In this document: positions 10,997 to 22,759 of the stretch, piece by piece
How the letters are laid out: every line of letters begins with the position of its first letter
How positions within the stretch are numbered: position 1 is the first letter of the stretch
Source of the DNA: JAYUDN01 sp043739785
GTDB taxonomy: Bacteria > Patescibacteriota > Gracilibacteria > BD1-5 > UBA2023
Direction of reading: 5' to 3'
DNA: 59,370 nt
Assembly (NCBI GenBank): GCA_043739785.1
Contig: JAYUDN010000042.1
Span: 1 to 59,370, forward strand
Made by a program: the position numbers and the translations under genes
Notes under the pieces: model-generated
What the model was told of the DNA's origin: nothing
Databases searched by the model: none
Seen by the model: the letters and a program-made list of their open reading frames with translations, nothing else

Positions 10997-11662
10997 ATGA
11001 TATCAGTTATTATTACCGACGCTCCCCTCCTCCGCGACAGTATCGTCCAGGATCTCGGCCTCCAGAAGGATCCTATGACTACCGAAAAGATAACTATCTA
11101 CCGACGACGAGAGTGGATCCTCCTGTATGCTTCTCACTCCGTCGAGCATATCAGCTATGCAGTCGAGAACTACCTTCCCGAGCATATCTTCCTCCCGGTA
11201 TTTGGGAAATCACTCTCTCCAGAGCACCGTATCTGAGATGTCGTCGTACCGAATGTGTTCTTCTCCTACAATCCCGCTATCGAAACGACCCTCATCACTC
11301 GAGAAAATCGTGATGCTCTGGTAGGAACTGCGCTGTTCCTCGAAGATTATGAAAAACAAGGAGATTTCCTCCTGAAGGACTATGGATTCTCTATCGGTGG
11401 CATCCTCCTCGAATGAGTCCGGACCGATATAGAGGATGAACTCTCGACGAAGATCGGGATGGTCTATGAATCCGATGTCCTCATCCCCGGTGAAGTATCT
11501 CCTCTCGTCGAGGCGATACGTACCCTGGATCTTGATGCGACCTTTCTCATAGGAGTCACCGACGGTAAGCTAACAGATATCCCCTATGAGATGACGAAGG
11601 AACACTTCACGACCAAGAATCTCATCGAAACGATGAAGTGGATCAAGGAAGAAACTGTATAA
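10997..11662 (+). CDS. Divergent phosphorylase-superfamily (nucleosidase-like) protein
   Basis: The 221-residue protein looks like a diverged member of the purine nucleoside phosphorylase / MTA-SAH nucleosidase fold. PVFGKSLSPEHRIGDVVVPN resembles the GxAGxLxxxLxxGDVVV strand of that family, and the C-terminal half has the expected alternation of strands and helices. Canonical catalytic residues are not clear, so enzymatic activity is uncertain. Two TGA codons are Gly, one in the conserved RIGDVVV position. The ATG at 10997 is preferred over an in-frame upstream ATG that would add a 17-residue hydrophobic tail. Confidence 0.55.
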
Positions 11663-11701
11663 ATCTTAGGCATCCAATAAAAGCTCTATTTACAGACAAA
11701 A

Positions 11702-11733
11702 AAATACCCTGAAAATTCAGGGTATTTTTTTCG
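11702..11733. terminator. Bidirectional intrinsic terminator
   Basis: The stem ATACCCTGA / TCAGGGTAT is flanked by an A-run and a T-run. It sits between the convergent phosphorylase-like gene (ends 11662) and the adhesin gene (ends 11743). Confidence 0.85.
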
Positions 11734-11742
11734 GGAGATTGA

Positions 11743-14700
11743 TTAGAAACAACCTACCTGATCAAGAGATTGACGGCATTCAAGTTGCCAATCACTGCCA
11801 CACAAAGGATCAGAAGTAGTATAGTAACAGGAATTTTTTGTGTCAGGAACGTAGTCGATATTCTGCCATCAGAAGTCTATCATACTCAGGTCGACAGTAC
11901 AACTACTCGGGCACGCTCCGTGTCAGCTACATGTTCTCGGTGAGATAGAATTCTTTCACCAGTTAGCATATGTACTCCATCATGCCCATGGTGTTCCAGG
12001 GAGTACGCTACATGTACCACCATTTACCCGACATAATGCGGATCTATCAGCACCTATATCGACAACGGTTCCACCTTGACCCTTACACCAATCTTCACTG
12101 AAGTAAGATATACCACGTATTGGATCTGCCTCGTTTGGAACGATTGCTGCATATTGACGAACATTATTAGCAGCTGGAACAGTACCAAAATAAACTTCAT
12201 AATCTATATTAAAATATCAACCATCTCATGGACTTTGGTCAGATACAGTAACGGTAACGTCGACCTTATTCGAAGCATTGAGGTTAACCTGTATCCACAT
12301 ATAGTTACTTCATCCTCCGTATACTTGGTAATTCTTACCATACTTGAGTGGGTAATTTGGTCAGAATAAATAGTCGATACGATTACCTCCATTATTCCAG
12401 TCGCTATCCATTCCTCCATTGATAATCACACGTACTAATTCAGGAGCTCATGGTGATGGTAGTGCATAATCTGCTACTTCTTTGTAAAAGGTCCAATCTT
12501 CATGTCTTCCACATGGATTCGCATCACACATGGTTCATGATATGCTGTAGCTTCCATCATAACACTCGGCGCGGAGCTGGACTCATCACCCTCCATTACT
12601 TCCATCATACCATCCAGCAGAGATGTTATCAAGATTGAGCGTACCACCATCCATCCATCCTCATACATCGATGAATAAGCTGTTGTTATCAGGACTCGTA
12701 GAGATATCATAAACAGTCTGTGCTGAGTTGATAGGTCTATAACCGACTCAGAAGATATAGCTCGTTCCTAAATCTGGCCAATCTGAAGCCTCCTTATCTG
12801 TCACATATACTTTTACCATACCAGAGGTACACTTCGCACCGATATTTCGTGTGAAATTAAAATTCTCCCAATATGGTGGATGATTTAAGCCTTTATAGGT
12901 TGGAAATATATCAGTGGGAGTCATATCTGCATAGGTACGACCTCCTGTACTTCCACCTCCAGTTGCTGGATTCTCCCAACTCGCTACACCAGCAGCATTT
13001 GAAGTGAGTACTTTTCCAGCTCATGGAGTTCCTCCAGCAATCTGGAGGGTTCCACTGATTTTGACATTTCCCGCGACGTCGAGTTTCTGTGTCGGAGCAG
13101 CTACACCGATACCGAGACTATTTCCAACATAGGTATTTCATCCTGTTGTCGCACTAAATGTACTTCCCGCATTTCAGACTTGGAGAGTACCATCAGTTCT
13201 GAGTATTCCTACACTTTGGTAGATATTTTTTCCTCCTATTGTTTGGATCCAATTATCATCAGCCATCGTCCATCATCCCCCGTGTGATTCACTATACCAT
13301 CAGGCATTTCCAGAGGTACGAAGCCAACCACCATTCGCATATACATCACCTGCCACTTCGAGTTTATACCCAGGAGCACTCGTTCCGATTCCGATATTTC
13401 CACCTTTGTTAAATATATTTGCACTCGCGACCCAAGCTGATCCATTATGAAACAAGGTATACCCTGCAGATCCACCAGGAAGAGCGGCTCCACCTCAGGC
13501 AGGAGTCGTCCAACTCGCAACACCAGAATCATCGGAAGTCAGGACCTTTCCTAACCCAGGCGACCCACCAGTTATCTTGAGTTGTCCAGCCACTTCGAGT
13601 TTTGCACCTGGTGTCACCGTTCCGATACCGACATTTCCTGTATCTTTATTTATTACCATTGCCGTTACAGTATTATTGAGGATATTGAAGAAGTATCCTC
13701 CATATGCTGATCCATTTGAAAACCCAAAGGTATTGAACTTGAGCCAGTCAGAACTATTGGTCGCAAACTGGAGTCACTGTGGAGCATCAGAATTCGCAGT
13801 ACGAAACTGAAGTGCAGATGTAGCATTGATTGTGTTCGCTGTATTCTCTATGACGAGTTTTCCATTTTTTCCATCTGGATTGGGATTCGAAAATACTATA
13901 TGAAGCTTCCTATCCGCATCTGGAGTCGTGGTACCGATTCCGATCGTAGTTCCATTATTATAGAGTGTTGAGCTCGCAATCCAGTCTGTCCCATTATGAT
14001 AGAGGGTATTCCCTGCTGATCCAGTAGGAAGAGCACTACCGCTACTTCCACCACCTGCATTTTGCCAAGTAGCGTTACCAACAGCATCTGAAGTGAGGAC
14101 TTTTCCGATACCTGGAGTTCCTCCAGATATTTTAATTTGTCATCAAACGTTGATATTTCAGCCAAATATAGCTTGGTTCGCTATAATATCCATAAACGCT
14201 CTATTGGATCTATTGTAGAAAGAAAGTTTATTGGTTCCTGCGGTGAGGCTTCCGATTTCAAAATCACCACCTGCAGCATCTCATCCCATGTAGAGTATAT
14301 CTCCATTTCCATTTCGCGCGGAAATCTCACCATTCACATCGAGTTTGGTTCCAGGTGATGCCGTTCCGATTCCGATATTTCCACCCTTTCCATAGATCCA
14401 GTTTCCGATATTGAGTTGACTATCTGCGGTAGGCGATGGAAGTTGTGCATTGTATCCTATCGCTATGTTGTATGATCCTGTTGTGAGATTACTACCAGCA
14501 TCTGAGCCAATTGCTGTATTTACATTTCCTGTCGTATTACTTTCGAGTGCACTCGCACCGACAGCGGTATTTCTTGCTCCAGTCGTATTGTAAGCGAGTG
14601 CATTATCTCCATTTGCTGTATTGTAGAATCCAGTCGTATTGTACACAAGTGAACTCGTTCCAAGTGCTGTATTCCAATACCCACTTGTATTTGAATAGAG

Positions 14701-16725
14701 AGCTTGATATCCAATGGCAGTATTGGAAAGACCCGTCGTATTTGAATAGAGACCATAATATCCATTTACGGTATTGCTATCCACATTTCAACCACCTCGT
14801 CCTACATTTACCCCATTGAATCGGGCATCTCCCGTCACATCCAGTTTTGCGAGAGGATTATCCGTCCCGATTCCCACATTACCTGTATCATTTTGTACAA
14901 AAAATCTGGTTCCACAATGAAGATCACCACTACACATCAGTCAGTCATTGTTATCATCGGAGTACTGATATATATTGAGACCGCTGACTCCACCTAGTCC
15001 ACCACTTCCTCCATAATTCTGCATATTCCAGAGGGTCCAGTTGGTTGTATTTGGATTCGTAGAAGAAATAGGATTTTTTCAAGTGAGTTGGATATTTCCT
15101 AGGAGACCTACATCACTGACAAGGTAGGTATAGAATTGACTGCCTTGAACCAAGCTATTACTTCGAATCGGTCCTGCGACATCGAGTTTGTAGGCAGGAG
15201 TTACCGTTCAGATACCGACATTTCCCGTATCTTTATTGACCACCATAGCGGTAACACTATTATTGAGAATATTGAAGAAGTATCCTCCATAGGCTGGATA
15301 ATTCGAGTATCAGAAACTATTAAACTGAAGCCAGTTTCCGCTATTGGTCGCAAACTGGAGTCACTGTGGAGCATTAGAATTGGCTGTACGAAACTGAAGT
15401 GCTGAAGTGGCATTGATCGTATTGGCAGTATTTTCTATGACAAGCTTTCCGTTCTTACCATCGCTATTCGGATTCGAGAAAACAATATGAAGCTTGCGAT
15501 CTGGATCTGGAGTCGAGGTACCGATTCCGATAGTTCCTGATGATGTTATCCTCATAGTTTCTGTTGGTAATTTTTCACCATTTCTTGTATTTTGAAATAT
15601 AGTATTCGTTCATTTACTATCGGCATCAAAATTCTCCGCCGAAATAAAATACATACCAGCACCACCATATTTATTGGCCGAGCTACCATCTATCCCATCT
15701 CTTCCAATATAGGATGAAAGTACATCGTTCGCACGCGGGTACAGGGGTGCACTCAGGGTTCATCGTGATCTCAGACCCATGAAATATGGGTGAAGTATTC
15801 CGTTTGACGCTACATTTACATTCGCTCATGCCCAATCTGTATCACTATTGAGTGTGAGACTACCATTCATAGTTTCGATATTTCAAGCAACTGAGAGTTT
15901 TTCGTTCGGCGCAAAAGTTCCAATTCCGAGATTCCCTCATGAACTAAAAGTGAGCCAGTTTCCATTCGTTCCAAAGTATAAGTTTCCAGCAGCCAAATTC
16001 TCAAGTTGAAGATTTTCACCTGCCCATTTGAGATATCATTTGATAGCTCCAACCTGAGAGAGGGAAACAGTAGGGTTCATAGATGAGTCAAATTGAGCCA
16101 CTTCACTGGCCGGACTTGATACATGGAGTTTTGTAGTTGGAAATGGAACACCGACTCCGAGATTTCATCGTACGTAGGAATTTCCAGAGGTAGGGAAAAC
16201 CATAAAATTACCATAGGTACTCGTATCATCGAATACTCGGAAAATTCCATCAGTATTATCGAGGTACACAGCACTTGCCCCAAGTGGTGATTTTAAGAGA
16301 ACCATCTCTCATCCTTCTTTATCTGCATTTTGTGGGGCTATATAGAGGTATCCGATACGACCTGTTCCGGTGACATCAAGAGGATAGTTAGGAGTTGCAG
16401 TTCCGATACCAACATTTCCCCCCATGTAGCTTATACCACCAGCAACCGTAGTCCACTTTCCCCATCCGTTCGCTACTAGGTAGCTTCCGATGAAGGGATC
16501 GATATCGATACAGTTGGTTTTCAGATAATCTGCGGGAGTAGTATTGAAACTCTGGATAAAAGTAGAACCCACGCAAGGAGTATTCGCTATATGTTCGAAG
16601 TAGATCGAGAAGAGTCCTCGTTTGTCTTCTCATCCTGGTCAAAAGTCTGGAACGGCTGAAGCTCACGGTATGAGCAGAGAAGAGAGTGACAGGATGGCGA
16701 GAGCCATGAGAGCGAGAGATTTCAT
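11743..16725 (-). CDS. Giant secreted fibrous adhesin-like protein
   Basis: Read with code 25, one uninterrupted frame of 1660 residues spans this region. It begins with a signal peptide (KSLALMALAILSLSSLL). Residues up to about 1250 are a chain of cassettes: eleven copies of an (N/T)xGIGTxxPxxKLxV motif, several GGxPGxGKVLTSxxxGxAxW linkers, and a block of seven 17-residue NTAxGxxALxxNTTGxx repeats like those of YadA-type heads and phage-fibre proteins. The last 390 or so residues are unlike the rest, rich in Cys, Trp and Gly, and could be a binding or anchoring tip. No sortase motif or C-terminal membrane helix is seen; it ends SLDQVGCF. By analogy it is a cell-surface fibre for attachment. 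Dozens of TGA codons are Gly. Confidence 0.85.
13597..13941. repeat. Internal direct repeat of adhesin gene, copy 1
   Basis: About 340 nt closely matching 15183-15534. Both encode a KLVIENTANTINATSALQF segment plus flanking GIGT cassettes, consistent with duplication inside the adhesin gene. Confidence 0.75.
14420..14775. repeat. 51-nt tandem repeats in adhesin gene
   Basis: About seven 51-nt units encode NTAIGYQALYSNTSGYW-type 17-residue repeats, each with the NTA.G..AL..NT.G pattern. Units differ at many third positions, so the protein repeat is under selection and not freshly duplicated. Confidence 0.85.
15183..15534. repeat. Internal direct repeat of adhesin gene, copy 2
   Basis: Near-duplicate of 13597-13941 in the same orientation within the adhesin reading frame. 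Confidence 0.75.
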
Positions 16726-16762
16726 AAAAGAAAATGAGAAAGTATTTTGAAGGGGAAAAGTA

Positions 16763-18106
16763 TTAGTTGAGACCTGGTGGTGGATCTTTGAGCATGCGCT
16801 GGTCATAGTCGATGATGAGAGAGTAGTTATCGCTTGAATCCCCATCATCGAACACTCTTGGCGTTATGAATGCGGGATCTCCGCTACCTGGACGAAAGGC
16901 TCGGAAATAATTGAAGTCGTACTTGATAGCAGTAGTTCGGTCGCAGAGGGCGACATTGTACGGACATGAGGCGCTTGTCACGAATGCGGATCCACCGATC
17001 GTGTTACGGGAGATTAGGCTTCCCTTGATATAGAGTTGCCTATCCGGAAGTGACGTGATTTTGGCTTGTGTATCATTGAGGAGGTTCCCTGGAGCACCAC
17101 TATAGATGCTTCCCTCCGCGACGATGGAGGTATATATTTTCGTAACCGTCGGACCGATATATACATTTCATCCACGTCCGAGACTGTCCTTGAGGACATA
17201 GACGATTCTTGGCTTACTAAAGCTGTCTTCTAAAATATTATTGTCTATAGAGAAATTTCCCCCTTCAACCACGATCACTTGTACCTTATTGACCCCATCA
17301 TCTCAGAACTTATAGGATCCATTTCCTACGCCCGAGTTTACTGTTTCTCCATTGAGTTTGTAGTATCGCATACCGTTTACCATATTGAGTCAAGTTGGAC
17401 GGTCGTTATATTTCGTCGTTGGGAGCGATCGAGTCAGGAGAGCGATATTTTTCCTTGTGTCATTGAGAAATGGAGTAAACGTGACTGAGTCAAATTTTTG
17501 ACCGGGATTATAGGCCAGGATATTGAAAGCCTTTCCTCAAGCGATGTTACCGAGGACTTTGACGGCCCCGATAAAACCGGTAGTGAACCCATCACCCTTA
17601 TCAAAACTCACATATCCGAGGGTATCGCTCCACGCATATCCAGTAAAGGAATTGGTAGTAGGAAGATAAGCCACTCATGAATACGCTGACTCGTTGAGAC
17701 TCTGAAGGGTCATCCATCCTGCATTTTCTGACCAGACAAAACCTGAGAGTTTCCATGGTTCGAGGACATTGTTTGTATCACCAGGGGGTATCACATCGAC
17801 GTTTCCAGCCCTTCCGAACTCTGCAAATCCTACCGTTTGAAGAAATATATTTCCTGTGAGAGTATTGGTGGAGCTGTCGAGATAGAGTCCACTTCCTCTT
17901 GCTACATTTTCTTGAGTCGTCGTCATAAATGTCACCTCTCATGCGTTTCCAGATGGAGAAAAAATCCCGAAAATCTGAGGAGTTCCACCCGTACCAAAGA
18001 TCAGAGTGAGGGTACTCGTTCACGTGACAACTCCCCCAGCTATAATAAGAGCAAAGGCGATAACGAGTCATCCAAGAAGAGTGGAAGATCGAAGAAGTCG
18101 AAACAT
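16763..18106 (-). CDS. Surface protein with W-S-x-x-x-G-W motifs
   Basis: The 447-residue protein starts with a single membrane helix (LLGGLVIAFALIIAGGVVTG) with a short basic N-terminus, then an extracellular region. It has two copies of a GxxWSxxxG(W/Y)xx motif (GFVWSENAGWMTLQS and GYAWSDTLGYVSFDK), a motif I know from surface proteins of Patescibacteria. The central part is predicted beta-helical (EGGNFSIDNNILED, AEGSIYSGAPGNLL, YIKGSLISRNTIGG). It ends 37 nt before the adhesin start on the same strand, so the two are probably co-transcribed and may be assembled together. TGA codons are Gly. Confidence 0.75.
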
Positions 18107-18271
18107 GAAAAGAAATTTTAAGTTACTCGTATTTTATTCTAATTCTTTATTTATTGCAAATATAATACACTTTCCTTTTGTAATCTTCTTTTGTTACTAA
18201 TATTTTAGAAAAATTATATTACCAATCTTCCATAATATCATACATTTTACAAAGATATGTGTCTCACCTAT

Positions 18272-19714
18272 CTACCCGATTTTTTTCTTGAGAATATCGG
18301 TGAATATCTTCGGATTCCCTTGCCCTTTCGAAGCCTTCATACACTGCCCGACGAAGTATCCAAAGAGATTGATTTTTCAGGATTGATACTCGGCAACTTG
18401 TGTAGATGATTCGGAAAGTACGGTATCGACGATTGATTCAAGGGCTCCCGTATCGTTCGACTGTCTAAGTCCGAGTTTCTCGACCCAGTCACTCGCCTTT
18501 CCTCCTTCAAACACGAGTTTTTCGATGACGAGTTTTGAATTCGTTGAAGAGAGTGCATCAGCATTCACCATCTTGATAACCTCACCGATTTCTTCGGCTC
18601 ATCACTTCACATCTGCGAGATTCATCTTTTCATGGTGCGCTTCAAATATCGCAAAGAGAATAGTCGTGATATACGAACATGATTTCTTCGGATCTCCCGT
18701 GAAGGTCACAAGTGTTTCATAGAAGTCACTGGTGAGTCGGTCACTCGAGAGGATACGAGCATCATCTTCGATGAGTTTATACTCACTCACATACTTGAGC
18801 CTTCGATCGATTGGAAGCTCTTCGATATCTCTCTCATCTATGTATTCCTGCGTAAGGCGAAGTGGCGGGAGATCAGGATCTGGGAAATATCGATAGTCCA
18901 TCGCGTCTTCTTTCGATCGAAGCGAAGTAGAAACTCACCGTTCATCGCTCCATCCTCGTGTTTCCTGATCCAGTGTCCCTCCATTTTCGTAGATCTCTAT
19001 TTGGCGAATGAATTCCACATCAATCGCTCGACCGATAGAGGAAAATGAATTGATATTTTTGAGTTCTACTCGATTTCGTAGTTTCGATTCCCCCTTTTTC
19101 CGTACAGAAATATTCACATCACATCTCAGTTGTCCTTTTTCCATATCGGCATCAGAAGCTCCACACCATCGCATCAGTTTCTGGAGTTCTTCGAGGTAGG
19201 CGATGACATCCGCCTTCGATCGGAAGTCTGGTTCGGTGACGATTTCCATAAGCGGAGAACCCGCACGATTGTAATCACAGAGAGTCTTTCCTCCGACATG
19301 AACCAGTTTCCCAGCATCATTTTCGATATGAGTGTGGTGGATTCGAAAGGTCTTGACCTCGTCACCGACAAAGGTTCGTACTTCCCCGCCCATGTCTATC
19401 GGGTGGTAGAGCTGTGTTATCTGGTAGCCCATCGGAAGATCCGGATAGAAATAGCTCTTACGATCGAAGATACTCTCCTCCATAATCTCGGATCTGAGGG
19501 CGTGTCCAGCCCGAACAGCGAGGTCGACGACTCATGATGAGAGGGTCGGGAGCATCCCAGGAAAACCCATACAGATAGGACAGACATTCATATTGGGCTC
19601 GGGAGCGAGCTCGATCGCATTCTGACACGAGCAAAACATCTTGGTATTGGACTTCACTCGGACATGGGTTTCGAGCCCCATGATGAGTTCGTAAGTGTCA
19701 GTATTGGTTGTCAT
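18272..19714 (-). CDS. gatB: Aspartyl/glutamyl-tRNA amidotransferase subunit B
   Basis: GatB is the kinase/transamidase subunit that works with GatA and GatC to convert Glu-tRNA(Gln) or Asp-tRNA(Asn) to the amidated forms. The 480-residue length is normal. Signatures are IMGLETHVRVKSNTKMFCSC, NVCPICMGFPGMLP, RKSYFYPDLPMGYQITQ, CDYNRAGSPLMEIVTEPDF and MDYRYFPDPDLPPL; the C-terminal YqeY-like domain ends in KIFTDILKKKIG. TGA is Gly at four internal sites including LPTLSSG and QSGKINLFG. GatA and GatC are not in the window. Confidence 0.96.
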
Positions 19715-19719
19715 AGGAT

Positions 19720-20112
19720 TTATAAATTGCGAGAAATATATTTTTGTACCTGTTTATCGAGCGTGATTACTTCATAGTGAAGGATATTGGAAATAGCGAT
19801 GAGAAGACAATCCGTAAAGTCCATAGAGGTATCCATATAGAGCTGGAGAGCCTGTATAAGACTCAGTTTATCGGGATTGACTACGCCATCGAGTAGGAGC
19901 ATATCTTTGAGAATGATAGCCGAGGATTTACGTTCGTATTTATAGAATCATTCGAGAACATAGAGTGACTCGGCAATTATAACATCATTGATAATAACCG
20001 TAATACTCCCTGCTTCGATTTGTTCAAAGATACTTTTACTCGCTTCAAATCAACTTTTATCCGTTCATGTGATAAATCGAATGATGATATTGGTATCAAT
20101 AAGTTTTACCAT
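19720..20112 (-). CDS. PIN-domain toxin, VapC-like
   Basis: The 130-residue protein is a PIN-domain nuclease of the VapC type. The acidic metal-binding residues are visible in KLIDTNIIIRF (first Asp), IIAESLYVLEG (Glu) and SMDFTDCLLIA (Asp). VapC toxins cleave tRNA or rRNA when the antitoxin is degraded. Two TGA codons are Gly. Its ATG overlaps the end of the upstream antitoxin gene, and gatB starts just beyond its stop. Confidence 0.85.
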
Positions 20113-20357
20113 GATTGTTTGCTAAGATGTATTTTACGAGCTTGCTCTCGTATTTCTTGCCATGTTTTTCCTTCCTCGAGATACGCTCGATCCTGAAGTA
20201 TTCCAGCATACCGCATAATACTCGGTCCTTTGGTTTTCTGAGGAGTAAAGGTTCCTATCAGTTCTCATTTGGTACCGTTGAAAACCTGGATGGAATCCTC
20301 TGTTTCTGACAGGAGGGATATATTTTTCTGTAGTTTACTTATGGTGATAGTTTGCAT
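20106..20357 (-). CDS. Antitoxin paired with the PIN toxin
   Basis: The 83-residue protein has an N-terminal VapB/Phd-like DNA-binding start (MQTITISKLQKNISLL) followed by a hydrophilic toxin-binding tail. Its TAA overlaps the start of the PIN gene by 7 nt, the classic translational coupling of toxin-antitoxin pairs. One TGA is Gly in NGTKGELIG. It is too short for most ORF cut-offs and is identified by context. It probably represses its own operon from the gap that separates it from the permease gene. Confidence 0.8.
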
Positions 20358-20521
20358 AGGGGTATTTTTATCTATATATACTAACCTATAGTTTATATAT
20401 CTTCGATAGAATTGCAAGTGGAATTGGAAAAATAATAATTGAAATCAGAATAGGAAAATTTGCACTCTTCAAAATATTATTATAATCGAGGAGTTTCCTC
20501 ATAGTACTTACCTTTCACACT

Positions 20522-21877
20522 ATGGACATCGGACTTCGAAAAAATGCCCTCGGAACGACGGAATCGGTAATTATGGGAATAGCGGGAACGGCACCTGCCT
20601 TCTCGATCGAAGCCACAGCTTCGACGATTATCGCGACGAGTGGGACGCTCTCACCCGCGAGCATCCTTGCTTGTGGGATTATCATGTTTGGCATTGCGTG
20701 GGCCTTCATCCACCTGAATCGTCTGGAACCCAATGCGGGTACTTCATTCGCTTGGGTGAGTCGGATTTTCGGACCCCAGGTTGGATTTTTTGCTGGGTGG
20801 GCACTTCTCGTTCTCTGTTGTATATTTATGGTGTCGGCGACGGTTCCCGCGGCCAATGCGACCCTCCTCGTACTCGCTCCCGACCTCGTCAACAATGTCG
20901 GCTGGGTAACTGGCGTTTCGGCCCTCTGGCTCACCCTCATCTCGCTCGTCATTATCAAGGGAGTCAAGCTTACCAGCTATGTCCAGGTAATCCTGACGAT
21001 TATCGAGGCGATTATCCTCTTTGCGATTATAGTTCTCGGATTTATACACTTCTCAGCCGCCCCCATACACCCTTTCTCATGGAACTGGTTCTCTCCATTT
21101 GCCTTCAGTCCGAAAGAGTTCGCCTCTGGAGCGCTTATTGCGATATTTTTCTACTATGGATGGGACGTGACGATGAATCTCGCCGAAGAAACGAAGGATC
21201 CTAGCGCCACTCCTGGTCGTGCGACCTTCTACTCCATGATATTTCTGATTCTCTTCTTCCTCGCCTTTATCACCCTCATCCTCCTCGGCCTCTCAGATGC
21301 AGAAATCGAGAAATACAATACCAATGTTATCTTCGCCCTAGCGGAGAAACTCCTAGGTAAAGAGTGGGGATACATCGCCATCATCGCGGTGCTCCTCTCG
21401 ACGGTCGGTACGATTGAAACACAGATTATCCAGTTTACCAGGACGATGTTCGCGAAAGGACGTGCGTGAGCCCTCCATAGTCGGTACTCTCGACTTCACC
21501 CCGTCTGGCAGACTCCATATATCTCGGTGCTCTTCATCTGGGGAGCGGGGATGATCCTCCTCTTCGCCTCTTCCTACCTCCCAAGTGTGAATACGATCCT
21601 CCAGAGTTCTATATCGGCTATCGGCTACCAGATCTGTTTCTATCTCGGCCTCACGGGGCTCGCTTGTGCGTGGCACTTTCGAGAAACTCTCCTCACGAAC
21701 TTCATGGGTTCACTTACTCGCGTCATCTGGCCGACTCTCTCCGCCCTCTTTCTTTTTTTCATCCTCGTCTACTCAGCTCTCGATGCCGATCGACTGACAA
21801 ATATTGTCTGACTCGGGGGGATTGCAATAGGGATAATTCCTCTCCTTACGAGAAAAGAAGAAAATATAATAAAATAA
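20522..21877 (+). CDS. APC-superfamily amino acid permease
   Basis: The 451-residue membrane protein has about twelve hydrophobic segments and the APC-family start: a glycine-rich first helix (GTTESVIMGIAGTAPAFS), LEPNAGTSFAWVSRIFG in the helix 2-3 region and YYGWDVTMNLAEETKDP in the helix 6-7 region. Members exchange or import amino acids by proton or substrate antiport; an importer fits an auxotrophic lifestyle. TGA is Gly near FAKGRAG and in TNIVGLGG. The gap to the divergent antitoxin (20358-20521) is AT-rich and must hold both promoters. Confidence 0.9.
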
Positions 21878-21938
21878 ATTTGACTCTTAAATATATAAAT
21901 GTATAGTAATTTGAATTTATTTTTTTAAATTAAAGTAT

Positions 21939-22552
21939 ATGCAGGAAAATCCATCAGCTGGAGATTCAGATCAAGCCGTCATAGAAGTAGATAAAGTAAA
22001 GTTAGCTGATTTTTTCCAGAGTACTGGATGAAAAATCGATGTATTAGCCTTACGAAAATTAGGTAAAGATAAAGTATTTAAACTACTCGTTGCTGCATAC
22101 TGATTAGATTCGACAAGAATGTTGCTTGACTTAGCAAATAGTAAATGACCTCAATGAATTGTTTCGCGAGCGTTAGATGTCATTATGAATCCCAGTATAA
22201 CAGAACTTTCACAAACAGATTACTTTCAAAGAATTAAGTAAAAGAAAAAATTCAGAACTTGCTTTTAATATATTTTTACATATGGACTGATTACGCGCTG
22301 TGACAAATAACTATCAAGTAACTCTTCCTGCTGGAAAACATGACGTACGTCATAAGAGAAGGTAGTTTACTATCCCTAATTAATTGACTACCGGATGATG
22401 TTCAAGGTTTTGTCTTGGCCCATCCTCAGTACTTGCAAGCAATACTATGATGACAAACCGTACATCATTCAGGCTCTACTTGAGCTTGAGATGTAGAACT
22501 TGAGGTCAGTAGGCAAGCTCTGCAGGTTCTAAGCTCTTCACGAGACGGATAA
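21939..22552 (+). pseudogene. Frameshifted unknown gene
   Basis: Three code-25 frames follow one another with no gap. Frame 1 (21939-22241) starts MQENPSAGDSDQAVIEVDK and stops after TDYFQRIK. A second frame continues from about 22222 (KELSKRKNSELAFNIFLH) to a TAG near 22367. A third (22340-22552) gives LPDDVQGFVLAHPQYLQAIL and ends at TAA. All three use TGA as Gly and have native codon use, so this looks like one gene of about 200 residues with two frameshifts. Alternatively the first and third frames may be separate small genes. I do not recognise the family. Confidence 0.5.
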
Positions 22553-22568
22553 GCATATGCAAAATTCA

Positions 22569-22596
22569 CTTGCATTTCCAGTATTTTTCCTATAAT
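22569..22596 (+). promoter_or_regulatory. Candidate sigma-70 promoter for rpsB
   Basis: A TTGCAT-like -35 element and a perfect TATAAT -10 at 22591-22596 are separated by 15-16 nt. The predicted start of transcription falls just inside the hairpin at 22598-22636. Confidence 0.5.
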
Positions 22597-22597
22597 A

Positions 22598-22648
22598 GTC
22601 CCGACTCTTTCTCGGAAAATGAGAAAACAGTCGGGATTTTCTGTTTTT
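22598..22648 (+). terminator. Leader hairpin with T-run ahead of rpsB
   Basis: The two-part stem TCCCGACT...AGTCGGGA with an inner TTTCTC/GAGAAA stem is followed by ttttctgttttt. It could terminate the upstream broken gene, or, because a TATAAT lies immediately upstream, act as an attenuator in the rpsB leader. Confidence 0.65.
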
Positions 22649-22759
22649 CAAGGATACTTCCTCGATACTCCTTGTACTGCGCTTCATGCGCCCTACACAG
22701 ATATCGCCTCGTATCTGACTGAAATTTCCTGTAAGGATTATTTTTTTACTTTTTTTATT

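Noticed and set aside
13236..14165. Minus-strand frames offset from the adhesin frame
   Set aside because: They are frame-shifted readings of the repetitive adhesin sequence; the main frame carries the conserved GIGT cassettes throughout.
14420..14775. CRISPR-like array
   Set aside because: The regular 51-nt repeats are coding repeats within the adhesin frame with no unique spacers.
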